NCBI GenBank assembly: GCA_001028025.1
Contig: LDAQ01000098.1
Coordinates: 28,025 to 92,024 of the forward strand
Length of the DNA: 64,000 nucleotides
Source: Faecalicatena fissicatena
GTDB lineage: Bacteria; Bacillota; Clostridia; Lachnospirales; Lachnospiraceae
Direction: 5' to 3'
Shown here piece by piece: positions 42,063 to 51,368 of the stretch. The notes beneath the pieces are model-generated. The model saw nothing but the letters and a program-made list of their open reading frames with translations. It was not told the origin of the DNA and ran no database searches. Within the stretch, counting starts at the first letter, position 1, and the number at the start of each line of letters is the position of its first letter. A program made the translations under genes and the position numbers.

Positions 42063-44274
42063 AGGCGTAATCAGCCTGATTCTGACGGTTGCCCTGATTG
42101 CCCTGCTGGGCTTTACAACGGTAGTTGGATTTGGGAAAACAGGTTCAGGCGCGGCAAAGAACATCAAACTTGGATTGGATCTGGAAGGCGGTGTCAGCAT
42201 CACCTATCAGGTAAAAGGAGAGAAGCCGTCCCAGTCTGATATGGATGACACGATCTACAAGCTGCAGAGGCGTGTAGAACAGTACAGTACAGAAGCAACA
42301 GTATACCAGGAAGGCGAAGACAGAATCAGTATCGAAATCCCCGGTGTTAAGGATGCCAACAAGATACTCGATGAGCTGGGGCAGCCCGGTTCCCTGTATT
42401 TTATCCGGGAGAAGGACAGTGAGGGCACTGCGAACTACAGTCTGGACTCCTCAGGAAAATATAAGCTGGATAAGACAATTGAAGAGCTGCAGGAAGATGG
42501 TTCCATCGTCCTGAACGGTACGGATGTTAAGAATGCACAGGCAGCGACGACTCAGGATGACCTGAAAAATAAGGAAAACATCGTGCAGCTGTCCTTCACA
42601 AAAGACGGGACAGAAAAGTTTGCGGCAGCAACGAAATCGGCGGTTGCAGCAAAGGAGACAATTGCAATCTATTATGACGGAGAGCTGATCAGCGTTCCGA
42701 GTGTAAATACAGAGATCAAAGACGGCGAGGCACAGATTTCAGGAAGCATGACCTACGAGGAGGCAGACAAGCTGGCTTCTACCATCCGTATCGGTGGTCT
42801 GAGCCTGCAGCTGGAAGAACTCCGCTCCAATGTAGTCGGCGCACAGCTTGGTGAAGAGGCAATCAGCACCAGCTTAAAGGCCGGTGCCATAGGGCTTGCC
42901 CTTGTATTTATCTTTATGTGTTTTGTTTACCTGCTCCCTGGACTGGCAGCAAGTATCGCACTGATCATTTATACAGGGCTGATTCTTGTCCTGCTGAATG
43001 CATTTGACATTACGCTGACCCTGCCGGGTATTGCAGGTATTATCCTTGGTATCGGTATGGCGGTGGATGCTAACGTTATTATATTCGCCAGAGTAAAAGA
43101 GGAGCTGACTGCCGGCAAGTCCGTAAGGTCAGCACTGAATGCCGGATTCCACAAGGCAATGTCTGCCATCCTGGACGGCAATATCACAACATTAATCGCT
43201 GCAGCTGTTCTGTGGCTCAAGGGAAGCGGTACTGTCAAAGGTTTTGCGCAGACGCTGGCTCTTGGTATTGTAGTTTCTATGTTTACTGCACTTGTTATCA
43301 CACGTCTCATCGTGTATTCATTCTATGCCGTAGGCATTCACAACGAGAAGGTATATGGACGTGTGAAAGCGGAACGCAAGCCAATTGATTTCCTTGGAAA
43401 GAAAAAGGCATTCTTCGGAATATCGATCGCACTGATTCTGGTAGGCTTCGTATTCATGGGGATCAACGGAGGACAGGGAAAAGGCGTTCTGAATTACAGC
43501 CTGGAATTCAAGGGCGGTACGTCTACGAATGTGACCTTTGAACAGGAATACAGCCTGGAAGAGATTGATAAGAATATCGTGCCTCTGATTGAGGATGCAA
43601 CCGGCGACAATAATGTACAGGTTCAGAAGGTGGAAGGAACAAGCCAGGTCATCTTCAAGACACAGACACTGGAACTGGACAAGCGTGAAGCATTCAATAA
43701 AGCAATGGTTGATAACTTTAAAGTAAATGAAGACGAGATTACGACTGAAAATATCAGTTCAACAGTCAGCTCCGAGATGAGACAGGACGCGATTATAGCA
43801 GTTCTGATTGCAACAATCTGTATGCTGCTTTATATCTGGTTCCGGTTCAAAGATATCCGGTTTGCGACCAGTGCAGTACTGGCACTGCTGCATGACGTGC
43901 TTATCGTACTGGCATTCTATGTGATTGCAAGGGTATCCGTCGGTAATACATTTATCGCATGTATGCTGACCATTGTAGGTTACTCGATCAACGCGACCAT
44001 CGTTATCTTCGACAGAATCCGTGAGGAGATGAAGACAAAGAAACGCGGAGAGGATCTGTCAGAGCTGGTAAACAGATGTATTACACGTACACTGACACGT
44101 AGTATCTATACCTCCTTAACAACGTTTGTTATGGTGGCGGTATTGTTTATCCTGGGCGTAAGCTCAATTAAAGAATTTGCACTGCCTCTGATGGTGGGTA
44201 TTATATGTGGAGCTTACTCATCTGTATGTATCACGGGGGCACTGTGGTATGTGATGAAGAAGAGGAGTAAGTAA
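42049..44274 (+). CDS. secDF: Protein-export membrane protein SecDF (fused)
   Basis: 741 residues joining SecD (about 1-440) and SecF (about 455-741). These use the proton gradient to help Sec-dependent export. The SecD half has GLDLEGGVSITYQV and GMAVDANVIIFARVKEEL; the SecF half has SLEFKGGTSTNV and GYSINATIVIFDRIREEM. The last 14 bases of the maturase gene overlap its start, so the two are co-expressed, as in other Clostridia. The element E2 begins 17 bases after the stop. Confidence 0.95.
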   Translation: MKKSKGVISLILTVALIALLGFTTVVGFGKTGSGAAKNIKLGLDLEGGVSITYQVKGEKPSQSDMDDTIYKLQRRVEQYSTEATVYQEGEDRISIEIPGVKDANKILDELGQPGSLYFIREKDSEGTANYSLDSSGKYKLDKTIEELQEDGSIVLNGTDVKNAQAATTQDDLKNKENIVQLSFTKDGTEKFAAATKSAVAAKETIAIYYDGELISVPSVNTEIKDGEAQISGSMTYEEADKLASTIRIGGLSLQLEELRSNVVGAQLGEEAISTSLKAGAIGLALVFIFMCFVYLLPGLAASIALIIYTGLILVLLNAFDITLTLPGIAGIILGIGMAVDANVIIFARVKEELTAGKSVRSALNAGFHKAMSAILDGNITTLIAAAVLWLKGSGTVKGFAQTLALGIVVSMFTALVITRLIVYSFYAVGIHNEKVYGRVKAERKPIDFLGKKKAFFGISIALILVGFVFMGINGGQGKGVLNYSLEFKGGTSTNVTFEQEYSLEEIDKNIVPLIEDATGDNNVQVQKVEGTSQVIFKTQTLELDKREAFNKAMVDNFKVNEDEITTENISSTVSSEMRQDAIIAVLIATICMLLYIWFRFKDIRFATSAVLALLHDVLIVLAFYVIARVSVGNTFIACMLTIVGYSINATIVIFDRIREEMKTKKRGEDLSELVNRCITRTLTRSIYTSLTTFVMVAVLFILGVSSIKEFALPLMVGIICGAYSSVCITGALWYVMKKRSK

Positions 44275-44290
44275 GAGGGGCGGCGGGGGC

Positions 44291-44586
44291 GCCTGAGAAA
44301 ATCGGGATGCTCCGCTGCTGTCCGGTGAGGCTTGTGCTGATTCCGGAAACCGGCCGCTTAGCTAAGAAGCGCTAACTGCGAAAAAGCCGCATTTTATGGA
44401 ACCGAGCGTATTCACTTAGAAAGCTGATGCTTTCTAAGCTCAGACGCTCTGGATAATTGATTCGGAATCAATTATCCTCCATAAAATGCGGCTTTTTCGC
44501 AGTAAGCGCTTCTAAGCACGCTTAAGGCTTCCGGAATCAGCATAAGCCTCACCGGACAGCAGCGGAGCATCCCGATTTTCTCAGGC
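44291..44586 (+). repeat. E2: long hairpin element with two-hairpin head, plus orientation
   Basis: Outer arms 44291-44348 / 44529-44586 (58 bp, one mismatch). Inner stem 44365-44399 / 44479-44513 (35 bp) has one A-A mismatch, again in CTAAC/GTAAG. Head hairpin A (44404-44449) reads GAGCGT, ATTCA, stem, C-TGAT-G, stem, CTCAG, ACGCTC. Hairpin B (44451-44477) has a CGG loop. A GGGGGC box precedes it. Box 1 is TGGACGCATCC-TTG-CGGGAGG (44587-44607), and box 2 is near 44631-44657. Confidence 0.85.
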
Positions 44587-44734
44587 TGGACGCATCCTTG
44601 CGGGAGGATAAAGCTTAAGGGGGGACTCTTTGACGGGAGAGGGGGGGATGGGGGTGGCGGAACGGGTGTTAATGAGCGAACGTATTTGTCGTAATTCGTC
44701 ATATTACGGCATATTACGACAGGTTCATGTTGAC

Positions 44735-44762
44735 AGGGGGATGGGTTTGTGGATAATATGGT
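44735..44762 (+). promoter_or_regulatory. Possible promoter upstream of recJ
   Basis: TTGACA near 44730-44735, about 16 bases, then GATAAT within TGTGGATAATATGG near 44752-44758. It is about 290 bases before recJ. The region between holds repeat R2 and no gene. Confidence 0.45.
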
Positions 44763-44907
44763 ACTGATATGTTTAATACAGATGGGCGCGTAGTGTATTC
44801 CCTGGTCTAGAGGGCGGATGATACTATGGAAAACAGGATGCCTGTAGGGGCTGTCTGTAATATATGACTTGACGGGCAGGGCGCGGTAAGCTGAAGTATT
44901 ATGTTTG

Positions 44908-44975
44908 GCCAAGGGGCACCCCGTAATGCATGCCCTGTGGGTTGGTCTGCGGCTAAGCGGCAGAATAGTATATAC
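44908..44975. repeat. R2: intergenic structured repeat, copy 2
   Basis: Counterpart of 15873-15938. The second hairpin here is TCTGCGGC/GCGGCAGA instead of TCTGCAG/CTGCAGA, so the stem changed while pairing was mostly kept. A third short match, CGTAACTCATG, lies at about 44991. Confidence 0.6.
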
Positions 44976-45050
44976 CCAGAGGGTATTTCGTAACTCATGT
45001 GCTGAAGGGATACTTTGGATGAAGAAATAGATGTACGAGGAGGATAAAAG

Positions 45051-46763
45051 GTGGAAAAGTGGTTTGTTTCTATGAAGAAGGCAGATTTTAACGGGATCGC
45101 TGATAAGTACCATATTTCCCCGATTCTTGCGAGGCTGATACGAAACCGGGATATGATGGAGGACGGGGAGATTGAGTTTTATCTGAATGGGACGATTGCG
45201 GATTTGTATGACGGGATGCTGATGAAGGATATGGATAAGGCCGTGGAGATTCTGGCGGAGAAGATCCGCGGTGGGGATGCGATCCGTGTTATCGGGGATT
45301 ATGATATTGATGGAGTGAATGCGACTTATGTGCTGCAGGAAGGGATATCCAGGCTGGGCGGCGTGGTGGATACGGATATTCCGGACCGGATCCGGGATGG
45401 GTATGGGCTGAACCGTATGCTGATTGACCGGGCGCTGGAGGATGGCATTGATACGATTATTACTTGTGATAATGGGATTGCGGCTTCGGATGAGATTGCT
45501 TATGGAAAACAGCAGGGGCTTACGATTATTGTGACGGATCATCATGAGGTGCCGTATCTGGATGCGGGCGGTGAAAAAGAGTATCTGCTGCCACCGGCGG
45601 ACGCGGTGGTGGATCCGCACCGGCCGGACTGCGAATATCCTTTTAAAGGGCTTTGCGGAGCGGCAGTGGCCTATAAACTGGTGGAAGCGCTGTATGAAGT
45701 GATGCAGAAAGATGTGGATGATATTGATTATCTGATGGAAAATGTGGCCATAGCTACTGTAGGGGATGTCATGGATCTGCAGGGAGAAAACCGGATTTTT
45801 GTGAAACAGGGGCTGGAAATGCTGAAGCGTACCGGCAATCCTGGACTGAAAGCGCTGATTGAGTGTACGGGGGTTCCTGTAGACAGGCTGTCTGCTTATC
45901 ATATCGGGTTTGTTCTGGGTCCGTGTATCAATGCCAGCGGCCGGTTGGACACTGCGAAACGTGCGCTGGAGCTGCTGAATGCTTCCAGCCGCAGAGAGGC
46001 GGTGATGCTTGCCGAGGACCTCAAGGCGCTTAACGACAGCCGTAAGGAAATGACGGAAAAGGGCGTGGAACAGGCGGTGGATCAGATTGAAAATACTTCT
46101 CTGAAGGAGGATAAGGTTCTCGTTGTCTATCTTCCAGAGTGCCATGAAAGTATAGCGGGCATTATAGCGGGAAGAATTAAGGAACGGTATTACCGGCCCA
46201 CTTTTGTACTCACACAGGGTGAGGAGGGAGTGAAAGGCTCCGGACGTTCCATTGAATCCTATAATATGTTTGAGGAAATGTGCAGATGCAGGGCGTTGTT
46301 TACGAAGTTCGGCGGCCATAAACTGGCCGCAGGGCTGTCTCTCGAGGAGGATAATGTAGACCGGTTCCGGGAGACGATCAATGAACTGGCTGTTTTGTCC
46401 GAGGAAGACCTTTTGCCCAAAGTGTCCATTGATATGCAGCTTCCGCTGGCTTATGTGACGGAATCTTTGGTGTCGGAACTGGAGATTCTGGAACCCTTCG
46501 GCAAAGGAAATACAAAGCCGCTTTTTGCAGAAAAAAACCTGAAAGTGCTGAGGCCCAGAATTATCGGAAAAAATCAGAATGTTCTGAAATTTCAGGTGCA
46601 GGACAAACGGGGAAACCAGATGGAGGCAATTTATTTCGGGGATGCAGCGTCCTGCCTGGAGTATATCAGGCAGAAGGAGGAGATGTCTTTCACTTTTTAT
46701 CCATCTGTGAATGAATATATGGGAAAGAGAACACTGCAGATTACGGTGGTAAATTATCAATAG
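45051..46763 (+). CDS. recJ: Single-strand-specific exonuclease RecJ-like, DHH family
   Basis: 570 residues. The DHH core has VIGDYDIDGVNATYVL, CDNGIA and TDHHEVP (near residue 163), and the DHHA1 half contains GKGSGRS-like VKGSGRSIESYNMFEEM and FGGHKLAAG. A C-terminal OB-like domain follows. 5'-to-3' single-strand exonuclease of DNA repair. It starts with GTG after GAGGAGG. In many Clostridia apt lies between recJ and relA; here it is absent. Confidence 0.9.
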   Translation: MEKWFVSMKKADFNGIADKYHISPILARLIRNRDMMEDGEIEFYLNGTIADLYDGMLMKDMDKAVEILAEKIRGGDAIRVIGDYDIDGVNATYVLQEGISRLGGVVDTDIPDRIRDGYGLNRMLIDRALEDGIDTIITCDNGIAASDEIAYGKQQGLTIIVTDHHEVPYLDAGGEKEYLLPPADAVVDPHRPDCEYPFKGLCGAAVAYKLVEALYEVMQKDVDDIDYLMENVAIATVGDVMDLQGENRIFVKQGLEMLKRTGNPGLKALIECTGVPVDRLSAYHIGFVLGPCINASGRLDTAKRALELLNASSRREAVMLAEDLKALNDSRKEMTEKGVEQAVDQIENTSLKEDKVLVVYLPECHESIAGIIAGRIKERYYRPTFVLTQGEEGVKGSGRSIESYNMFEEMCRCRALFTKFGGHKLAAGLSLEEDNVDRFRETINELAVLSEEDLLPKVSIDMQLPLAYVTESLVSELEILEPFGKGNTKPLFAEKNLKVLRPRIIGKNQNVLKFQVQDKRGNQMEAIYFGDAASCLEYIRQKEEMSFTFYPSVNEYMGKRTLQITVVNYQ

Positions 46764-46862
46764 TACTGTTTTACGTTACGCTTCAGACCGTGCCGTGCAC
46801 CCCGAAGGGGGTGAACAGTAACCATATTGCGCGTTTTTACGCCTATTTATGGACGAAATAGT

Positions 46863-46890
46863 TTGAAAATTGTTAAAATAATGTTATACT
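46863..46890 (+). promoter_or_regulatory. Promoter of relA
   Basis: TTGAAA (46863-46868), 16 bases, TATACT (46885-46890), 41 bases before the ATG. A small hairpin CACCCC/GGGGTG lies at about 46797-46813. Confidence 0.6.
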
Positions 46891-46931
46891 TAAGGGTATG
46901 AAACTTACGATAGAAGAAAGGGGGAATTGAT

Positions 46932-49235
46932 ATGGCGGGAACTCCGGAATATGAATTGCTGAATAAAAATCTGGAGATTGTGGATGGGCATGCAGTGAAA
47001 GCGCCCGAAGATTATCAAGACCCTGAACAATTATATCAGGCACTGATAGCCAGAGTCAGGAAATATCACCCATCCGCAGATATTACCATGATTGAGAAGG
47101 CATATACGACGGCAAAGAACGCACATAAGGACCAGGCCCGTAAATCAGGCGAGCCATATATCATTCATCCTCTCTGGGTAGGCATTATACTTGCCGATCT
47201 TGAGATGGATAAGGAGACCATTGTTGCGGGAATGCTCCATGATGCCGTGGAAGATACGGATATGACGCTGGAGGATGTGGCCAGAGAGTTCAGCGAGGAG
47301 GTTGCGCTTCTGGTTGATGGGGTCACAAAGCTGGGGCAGCTGTCCTATTCCCAGGATAAGCTGGAGGTACAGGCAGAGAATCTGCGTAAGATGTTTCTGG
47401 CCATGGCGAAGGATATCCGGGTCATCATCATCAAGCTGGCGGACCGGCTGCACAATATGCGTACGCTGGAATTTATGACACCTGCCAAGCAGAAGGAAAA
47501 AGCCAGAGAGACGATGGACATTTATGCTCCGATCGCACACCGGCTTGGTATTTCCAAGATTAAGACGGAACTGGATGATCTGTCGCTGAAGTATTCTCAG
47601 CCGGAAGTTTATAATAATCTGGTGAAGGATCTGAATGAACGTAAGACCGAGCGGGAGGAATTTGTACAGCAGATTGTGGCTGAGGTTTCCACTCATATGA
47701 AGAATTCCCACATTCACGCAAAGGTTTACGGTCGTGTAAAGCATTTCTTCAGTATCTATAAGAAGATGGTCAACCAGAATAAAACACTGGATCAGGTTTA
47801 TGACCTGTTTGCCGTGCGTATCATCGTGGATTCTGTTAAGGACTGCTATGCTGCGCTGGGTGTGATTCATGAGATGTACACGCCGATACCGGGGCGTTTT
47901 AAAGATTATATTGCGATGCCGAAAGCGAATATGTACCAGTCCCTGCACACGACTCTAATGGGGCCATCCGGGCAGCCGTTTGAGATACAGATCCGTACGG
48001 AAGAGATGCATAAGACCGCAGAGTTCGGTATTGCCGCACACTGGAAGTATAAAGAGAGCAGCGCCGGCAAGAGCGCGAAGGCCCAGGAGGAAGAAAAGTT
48101 AAGCTGGCTGCGCCAGATTCTGGAGTGGCAGCGGGACATGTCTGACAACCGGGAATTTTTAAGCCTGTTAAAGGGCGATCTGGATTTATTTGCAGAAGAT
48201 GTATACTGTTTTACTCCCAACGGGGATGTTAAGAATCTTCCAAATGGTTCCACTCCGGTGGATTTTGCCTATGCAATTCACAGTGCGGTGGGCAATAAGA
48301 TGGTGGGAGCCAGGGTGAACGGGAAGCTGGTCAATATCGATTACAAGATACAGAACGGTGACAGGATTGAGATCCTGACGTCCCAGAATTCAAAGGGCCC
48401 CAGCCGTGACTGGCTGAACATTGTCAAGAGTACCCAGGCCAAGAATAAGATTAACCAGTGGTTTAAGAGAGAGTTCAAGGAAGACAATATCATCCGTGGA
48501 AAAGAAATGATTGCTTCTTACTGTAAGGCGAAGTCCATTAATCTGCCTAATATAATGAAGGCGAAATACCAGCAGACAGTCCAGCAGAAATACGGATTCC
48601 GTGACTGGGATGCAGTGCTGGCGGCGCTTGGCCATGGTGGTGTGAAGGAAGGCCAGGTAGTAAACCGGCTTGTGGAGGAATACGAGAAGGAACACAAGAA
48701 AACAATTACGGACGAGACAATCCTGGAAAAGATCTCCGAAGCGAATAACCAGAAGGTGCATATTGCCAAGTCCAAGAGCGGGATTTTGATCAAGGGGATC
48801 GATGATATGGCAGTACGTTTTTCCAAGTGCTGTAATCCGGTGCCGGGAGACGAGATTGTTGGTTTTGTAACCCGCGGCCGTGGAATGTCGATTCACAGAA
48901 CAGATTGTGTTAATATGATCCACCTTTCTGATACAGAGAGGGAGAGACTCATTGATGCGGAGTGGGAAGAAACCGCAGCAGAGGAGAACGGTGGACAGTA
49001 TCTGGCGGAACTGAAGATGTTTGCTCATGACAGACAGGGGCTTTTGCTAGAGATTACCAAGATTTTCACGGAGGCTAAGATTGATGTGAAGTCCATGAAT
49101 ATCAGGACGAGCAAAAAAGGAACGGCTTCTCTGGATATGGGATTTATTGTCCATGGCAGAGATGAACTGAACCGTGTGATTGAGAAGCTGCGCCAGATCG
49201 AAGGCGTGATGGATATTGAAAGAACGGCGGGGTAG
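46932..49235 (+). CDS. relA: Bifunctional (p)ppGpp synthetase/hydrolase
   Basis: 767 residues in the long RelA/SpoT layout: HD hydrolase domain (metal motif HDAVEDT near residue 103), synthetase domain (FAVRIIVDSVKDCYAALG and KDYIAMPKANMYQSLHTT), TGS domain (VYCFTPNGDVKNLPNGSTPVD region), a helical zinc-finger region (VRFSKCCNPVPGD), and a C-terminal ACT domain. The intact HD site predicts both synthesis and breakdown of the alarmone. Likely an operon with the following MBL gene, 4 bases away. Confidence 0.95.
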   Translation: MAGTPEYELLNKNLEIVDGHAVKAPEDYQDPEQLYQALIARVRKYHPSADITMIEKAYTTAKNAHKDQARKSGEPYIIHPLWVGIILADLEMDKETIVAGMLHDAVEDTDMTLEDVAREFSEEVALLVDGVTKLGQLSYSQDKLEVQAENLRKMFLAMAKDIRVIIIKLADRLHNMRTLEFMTPAKQKEKARETMDIYAPIAHRLGISKIKTELDDLSLKYSQPEVYNNLVKDLNERKTEREEFVQQIVAEVSTHMKNSHIHAKVYGRVKHFFSIYKKMVNQNKTLDQVYDLFAVRIIVDSVKDCYAALGVIHEMYTPIPGRFKDYIAMPKANMYQSLHTTLMGPSGQPFEIQIRTEEMHKTAEFGIAAHWKYKESSAGKSAKAQEEEKLSWLRQILEWQRDMSDNREFLSLLKGDLDLFAEDVYCFTPNGDVKNLPNGSTPVDFAYAIHSAVGNKMVGARVNGKLVNIDYKIQNGDRIEILTSQNSKGPSRDWLNIVKSTQAKNKINQWFKREFKEDNIIRGKEMIASYCKAKSINLPNIMKAKYQQTVQQKYGFRDWDAVLAALGHGGVKEGQVVNRLVEEYEKEHKKTITDETILEKISEANNQKVHIAKSKSGILIKGIDDMAVRFSKCCNPVPGDEIVGFVTRGRGMSIHRTDCVNMIHLSDTERERLIDAEWEETAAEENGGQYLAELKMFAHDRQGLLLEITKIFTEAKIDVKSMNIRTSKKGTASLDMGFIVHGRDELNRVIEKLRQIEGVMDIERTAG

Positions 49236-49239
49236 AGAG

Positions 49240-49860
49240 ATGAAGATTGAGAAATTTGTGATCGGAATAATCGGAACGAATTGTTATCTTGTACAGAACG
49301 AAGAAACAAAAGAATGCTTTCTGGTGGATCCGGCCATTTGTCCGGCAGAACTGGTGAGCCATATAAAGAGCCAGGGACTTGCGCTGAAGGCAATTTTGCT
49401 GACACACGGACATTTTGACCATATTATGGGGATTGATGGATTCCTGAAAGAGTTTCAGGTTCCCGTTTATGCACACGAGGAAGAGAAGCTGCTGCTAAAT
49501 GATCCTGCCATGAATTCTTCTGTTAATTATGGACCAGGCTACACATTTTCAAGGGCAGAGTATCTGAAAGATGGACAGAAACTGACGGTCGCGGGGATGG
49601 AGATTGAAGTGCTGTATACACCCGGACATACGATCGGCGGATGCTGTTACTATATTCCGGACGAAGGAGTACTGTTCAGCGGGGATACGCTTTTCTGGAC
49701 TTCCATCGGCAGAGATGATCTGCCCACAGGGAGCTGCAGTCAGCTGATTCGGTCTATTCAGGAAAAGCTGATGTGCCTCCCGGATAAGACGCAGGTTTAT
49801 CCGGGACATATGCAGGAGACTTCGATTGGATTTGAGAAGATACACAATCCATTCATATAG
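49240..49860 (+). CDS. MBL-fold hydrolase, glyoxalase II-like
   Basis: 206 residues with LTHGHFDHIMGIDG, TPGHTIGGCCYY and FSGDTLF, a full metallo-hydrolase metal set. It resembles YqgX/YcbL-type glyoxalase II relatives. I start at the ATG at 49240, 4 bases after relA. Substrate not certain. Confidence 0.88.
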   Translation: MKIEKFVIGIIGTNCYLVQNEETKECFLVDPAICPAELVSHIKSQGLALKAILLTHGHFDHIMGIDGFLKEFQVPVYAHEEEKLLLNDPAMNSSVNYGPGYTFSRAEYLKDGQKLTVAGMEIEVLYTPGHTIGGCCYYIPDEGVLFSGDTLFWTSIGRDDLPTGSCSQLIRSIQEKLMCLPDKTQVYPGHMQETSIGFEKIHNPFI

Positions 49861-49940
49861 TGTAGGAATATAAATGTAACAGTTTAGACTTGTCTGAACT
49901 GTTACAAATAAATAACCTATAGTCAGGAATTTAATATATT

Positions 49941-51368
49941 ATGATTGAAATCAGCAGTAAAGATACTTTATATATGTATAATTTATATCATATCACGAAA
50001 GCCTTTTTCCCGAATGAAGAGATCAGGCAGAATGTGGATGACGGGCAAGAACCTCTGGTAAGACTGGTGTTGGAAGGGGGCTCTTGCTTTTCCATTCCGG
50101 CGGATGAGGCCGGACATTCCCCGGACAGGCAGGAGATAAAGCGGCATGTTACGAAATTGACTTATGATTATCTGAGCAGCATGACCGGGCGGAATCTTGC
50201 GTGGGGGATGCTGACCGGCGTCAGGCCCACGAAGCTGGCAATGCAGAAGCTGGAAGCCGGTATGAGTGAAGAAGAAGTGATCAGGTTTCTTGTAGACACA
50301 TATGGGGTCAGTCCCTCAAAAGCAAGGCTCGGCTGCGAGATCGCGGACTGTGAGAAGAAGCTTCTGAAGAGGCTGGACTGCAAAAATGGATACAGCCTCT
50401 ATGTCGGGATTCCATTTTGCCCCAGTATATGTTCCTACTGCTCCTTCGGTTCCTCGCCTCTGGATCGCTGGGAGGACCGGATGGATCTGTATATGGATGC
50501 CCTCTGCAGGGAAGTATCGGCAATCGGGAAGGCGGCGAAAGGCCGAAAGCTGAATACCATTTATATCGGGGGCGGCACACCAACTACACTGAATGCAGAG
50601 CAGCTGGAAAGGCTGTTAAGTCTTCTGGAGAAGGAGTTTTCTTTTGATGACCTGCTGGAATTTACGGTGGAGGCGGGGCGGCCGGACAGTATTACTGCTG
50701 AAAAGCTGGAGGTGCTGGCGCGGCATCCGGTGACGCGAATTTCCGTAAATCCGCAGACCATGCAGCAGAAGACGCTGGATGCAGTGGGACGCAGGCACAG
50801 TGTCCAGGATGTGAAGGACGTGTTCCGGCTCGCGAGAACTCTAGGTTTTAAAAATATTAACATGGATCTTATTGCGGGCCTTCCCGGTGAAAATGCGGCA
50901 GATATGCGTGATACGCTCAGACAGATTGAAGGACTTGGGCCGGACAGCCTGACGGTTCATTCACTTGCGATCAAAAGAGCGGCAAAATTCGGTCAGGAAA
51001 ACCGGAAGATAGATCTGCATTCCGAGATTGCACAGATGATGGAAGAGAGCGCTGCGGCGGCAGAAAGAATGGGGCTTTTACCCTATTATCTGTACCGACA
51101 GAAAAATATTGCGGGAAATTTTGAGAATGTTGGCTATGCAAAGGTTGACAAAGCCGGAATATACAATATACTAATTATGGAAGAAAAGCAGACAATTCTC
51201 GCGGCGGGGGCAGGAGCCTCCACGAAAATCGTTCTGCCGGAGAAGATTACCCTTGAGAACGGCAGGCAGACAAGCCTGGTGAGAATTGAGAATGTAAAGG
51301 ACATTGCGGAGTATATTGGCCGCATTGATGAGATGATAGAGAGAAAAGGAGAATGGTTATGGCGTTAA
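49941..51368 (+). CDS. hemZ: HemZ-type oxygen-independent coproporphyrinogen dehydrogenase-like radical SAM protein
   Basis: 475 residues. An N-terminal ~150-residue extension with WGMLTGVRPTKLAMQKL marks HemZ and separates it from HemN/HemW. The radical SAM cysteines are C160, C164 and C167 in CPSICSYCSFG, followed by IYIGGGTPTTL. Classical role is coproporphyrinogen III oxidation, but activity is unproven for many clostridial members. Overlaps the following hisS by 10 bases. Confidence 0.9.
   Translation: MIEISSKDTLYMYNLYHITKAFFPNEEIRQNVDDGQEPLVRLVLEGGSCFSIPADEAGHSPDRQEIKRHVTKLTYDYLSSMTGRNLAWGMLTGVRPTKLAMQKLEAGMSEEEVIRFLVDTYGVSPSKARLGCEIADCEKKLLKRLDCKNGYSLYVGIPFCPSICSYCSFGSSPLDRWEDRMDLYMDALCREVSAIGKAAKGRKLNTIYIGGGTPTTLNAEQLERLLSLLEKEFSFDDLLEFTVEAGRPDSITAEKLEVLARHPVTRISVNPQTMQQKTLDAVGRRHSVQDVKDVFRLARTLGFKNINMDLIAGLPGENAADMRDTLRQIEGLGPDSLTVHSLAIKRAAKFGQENRKIDLHSEIAQMMEESAAAAERMGLLPYYLYRQKNIAGNFENVGYAKVDKAGIYNILIMEEKQTILAAGAGASTKIVLPEKITLENGRQTSLVRIENVKDIAEYIGRIDEMIERKGEWLWR

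Noticed and set aside
44472..46760. A 762-codon open frame on the minus strand opposite recJ and part of E2
   Set aside because: It is the antisense of a confirmed recJ gene, runs into the hairpin element, and its protein has low-complexity His/Pro/Ile-rich composition with no recognisable family.
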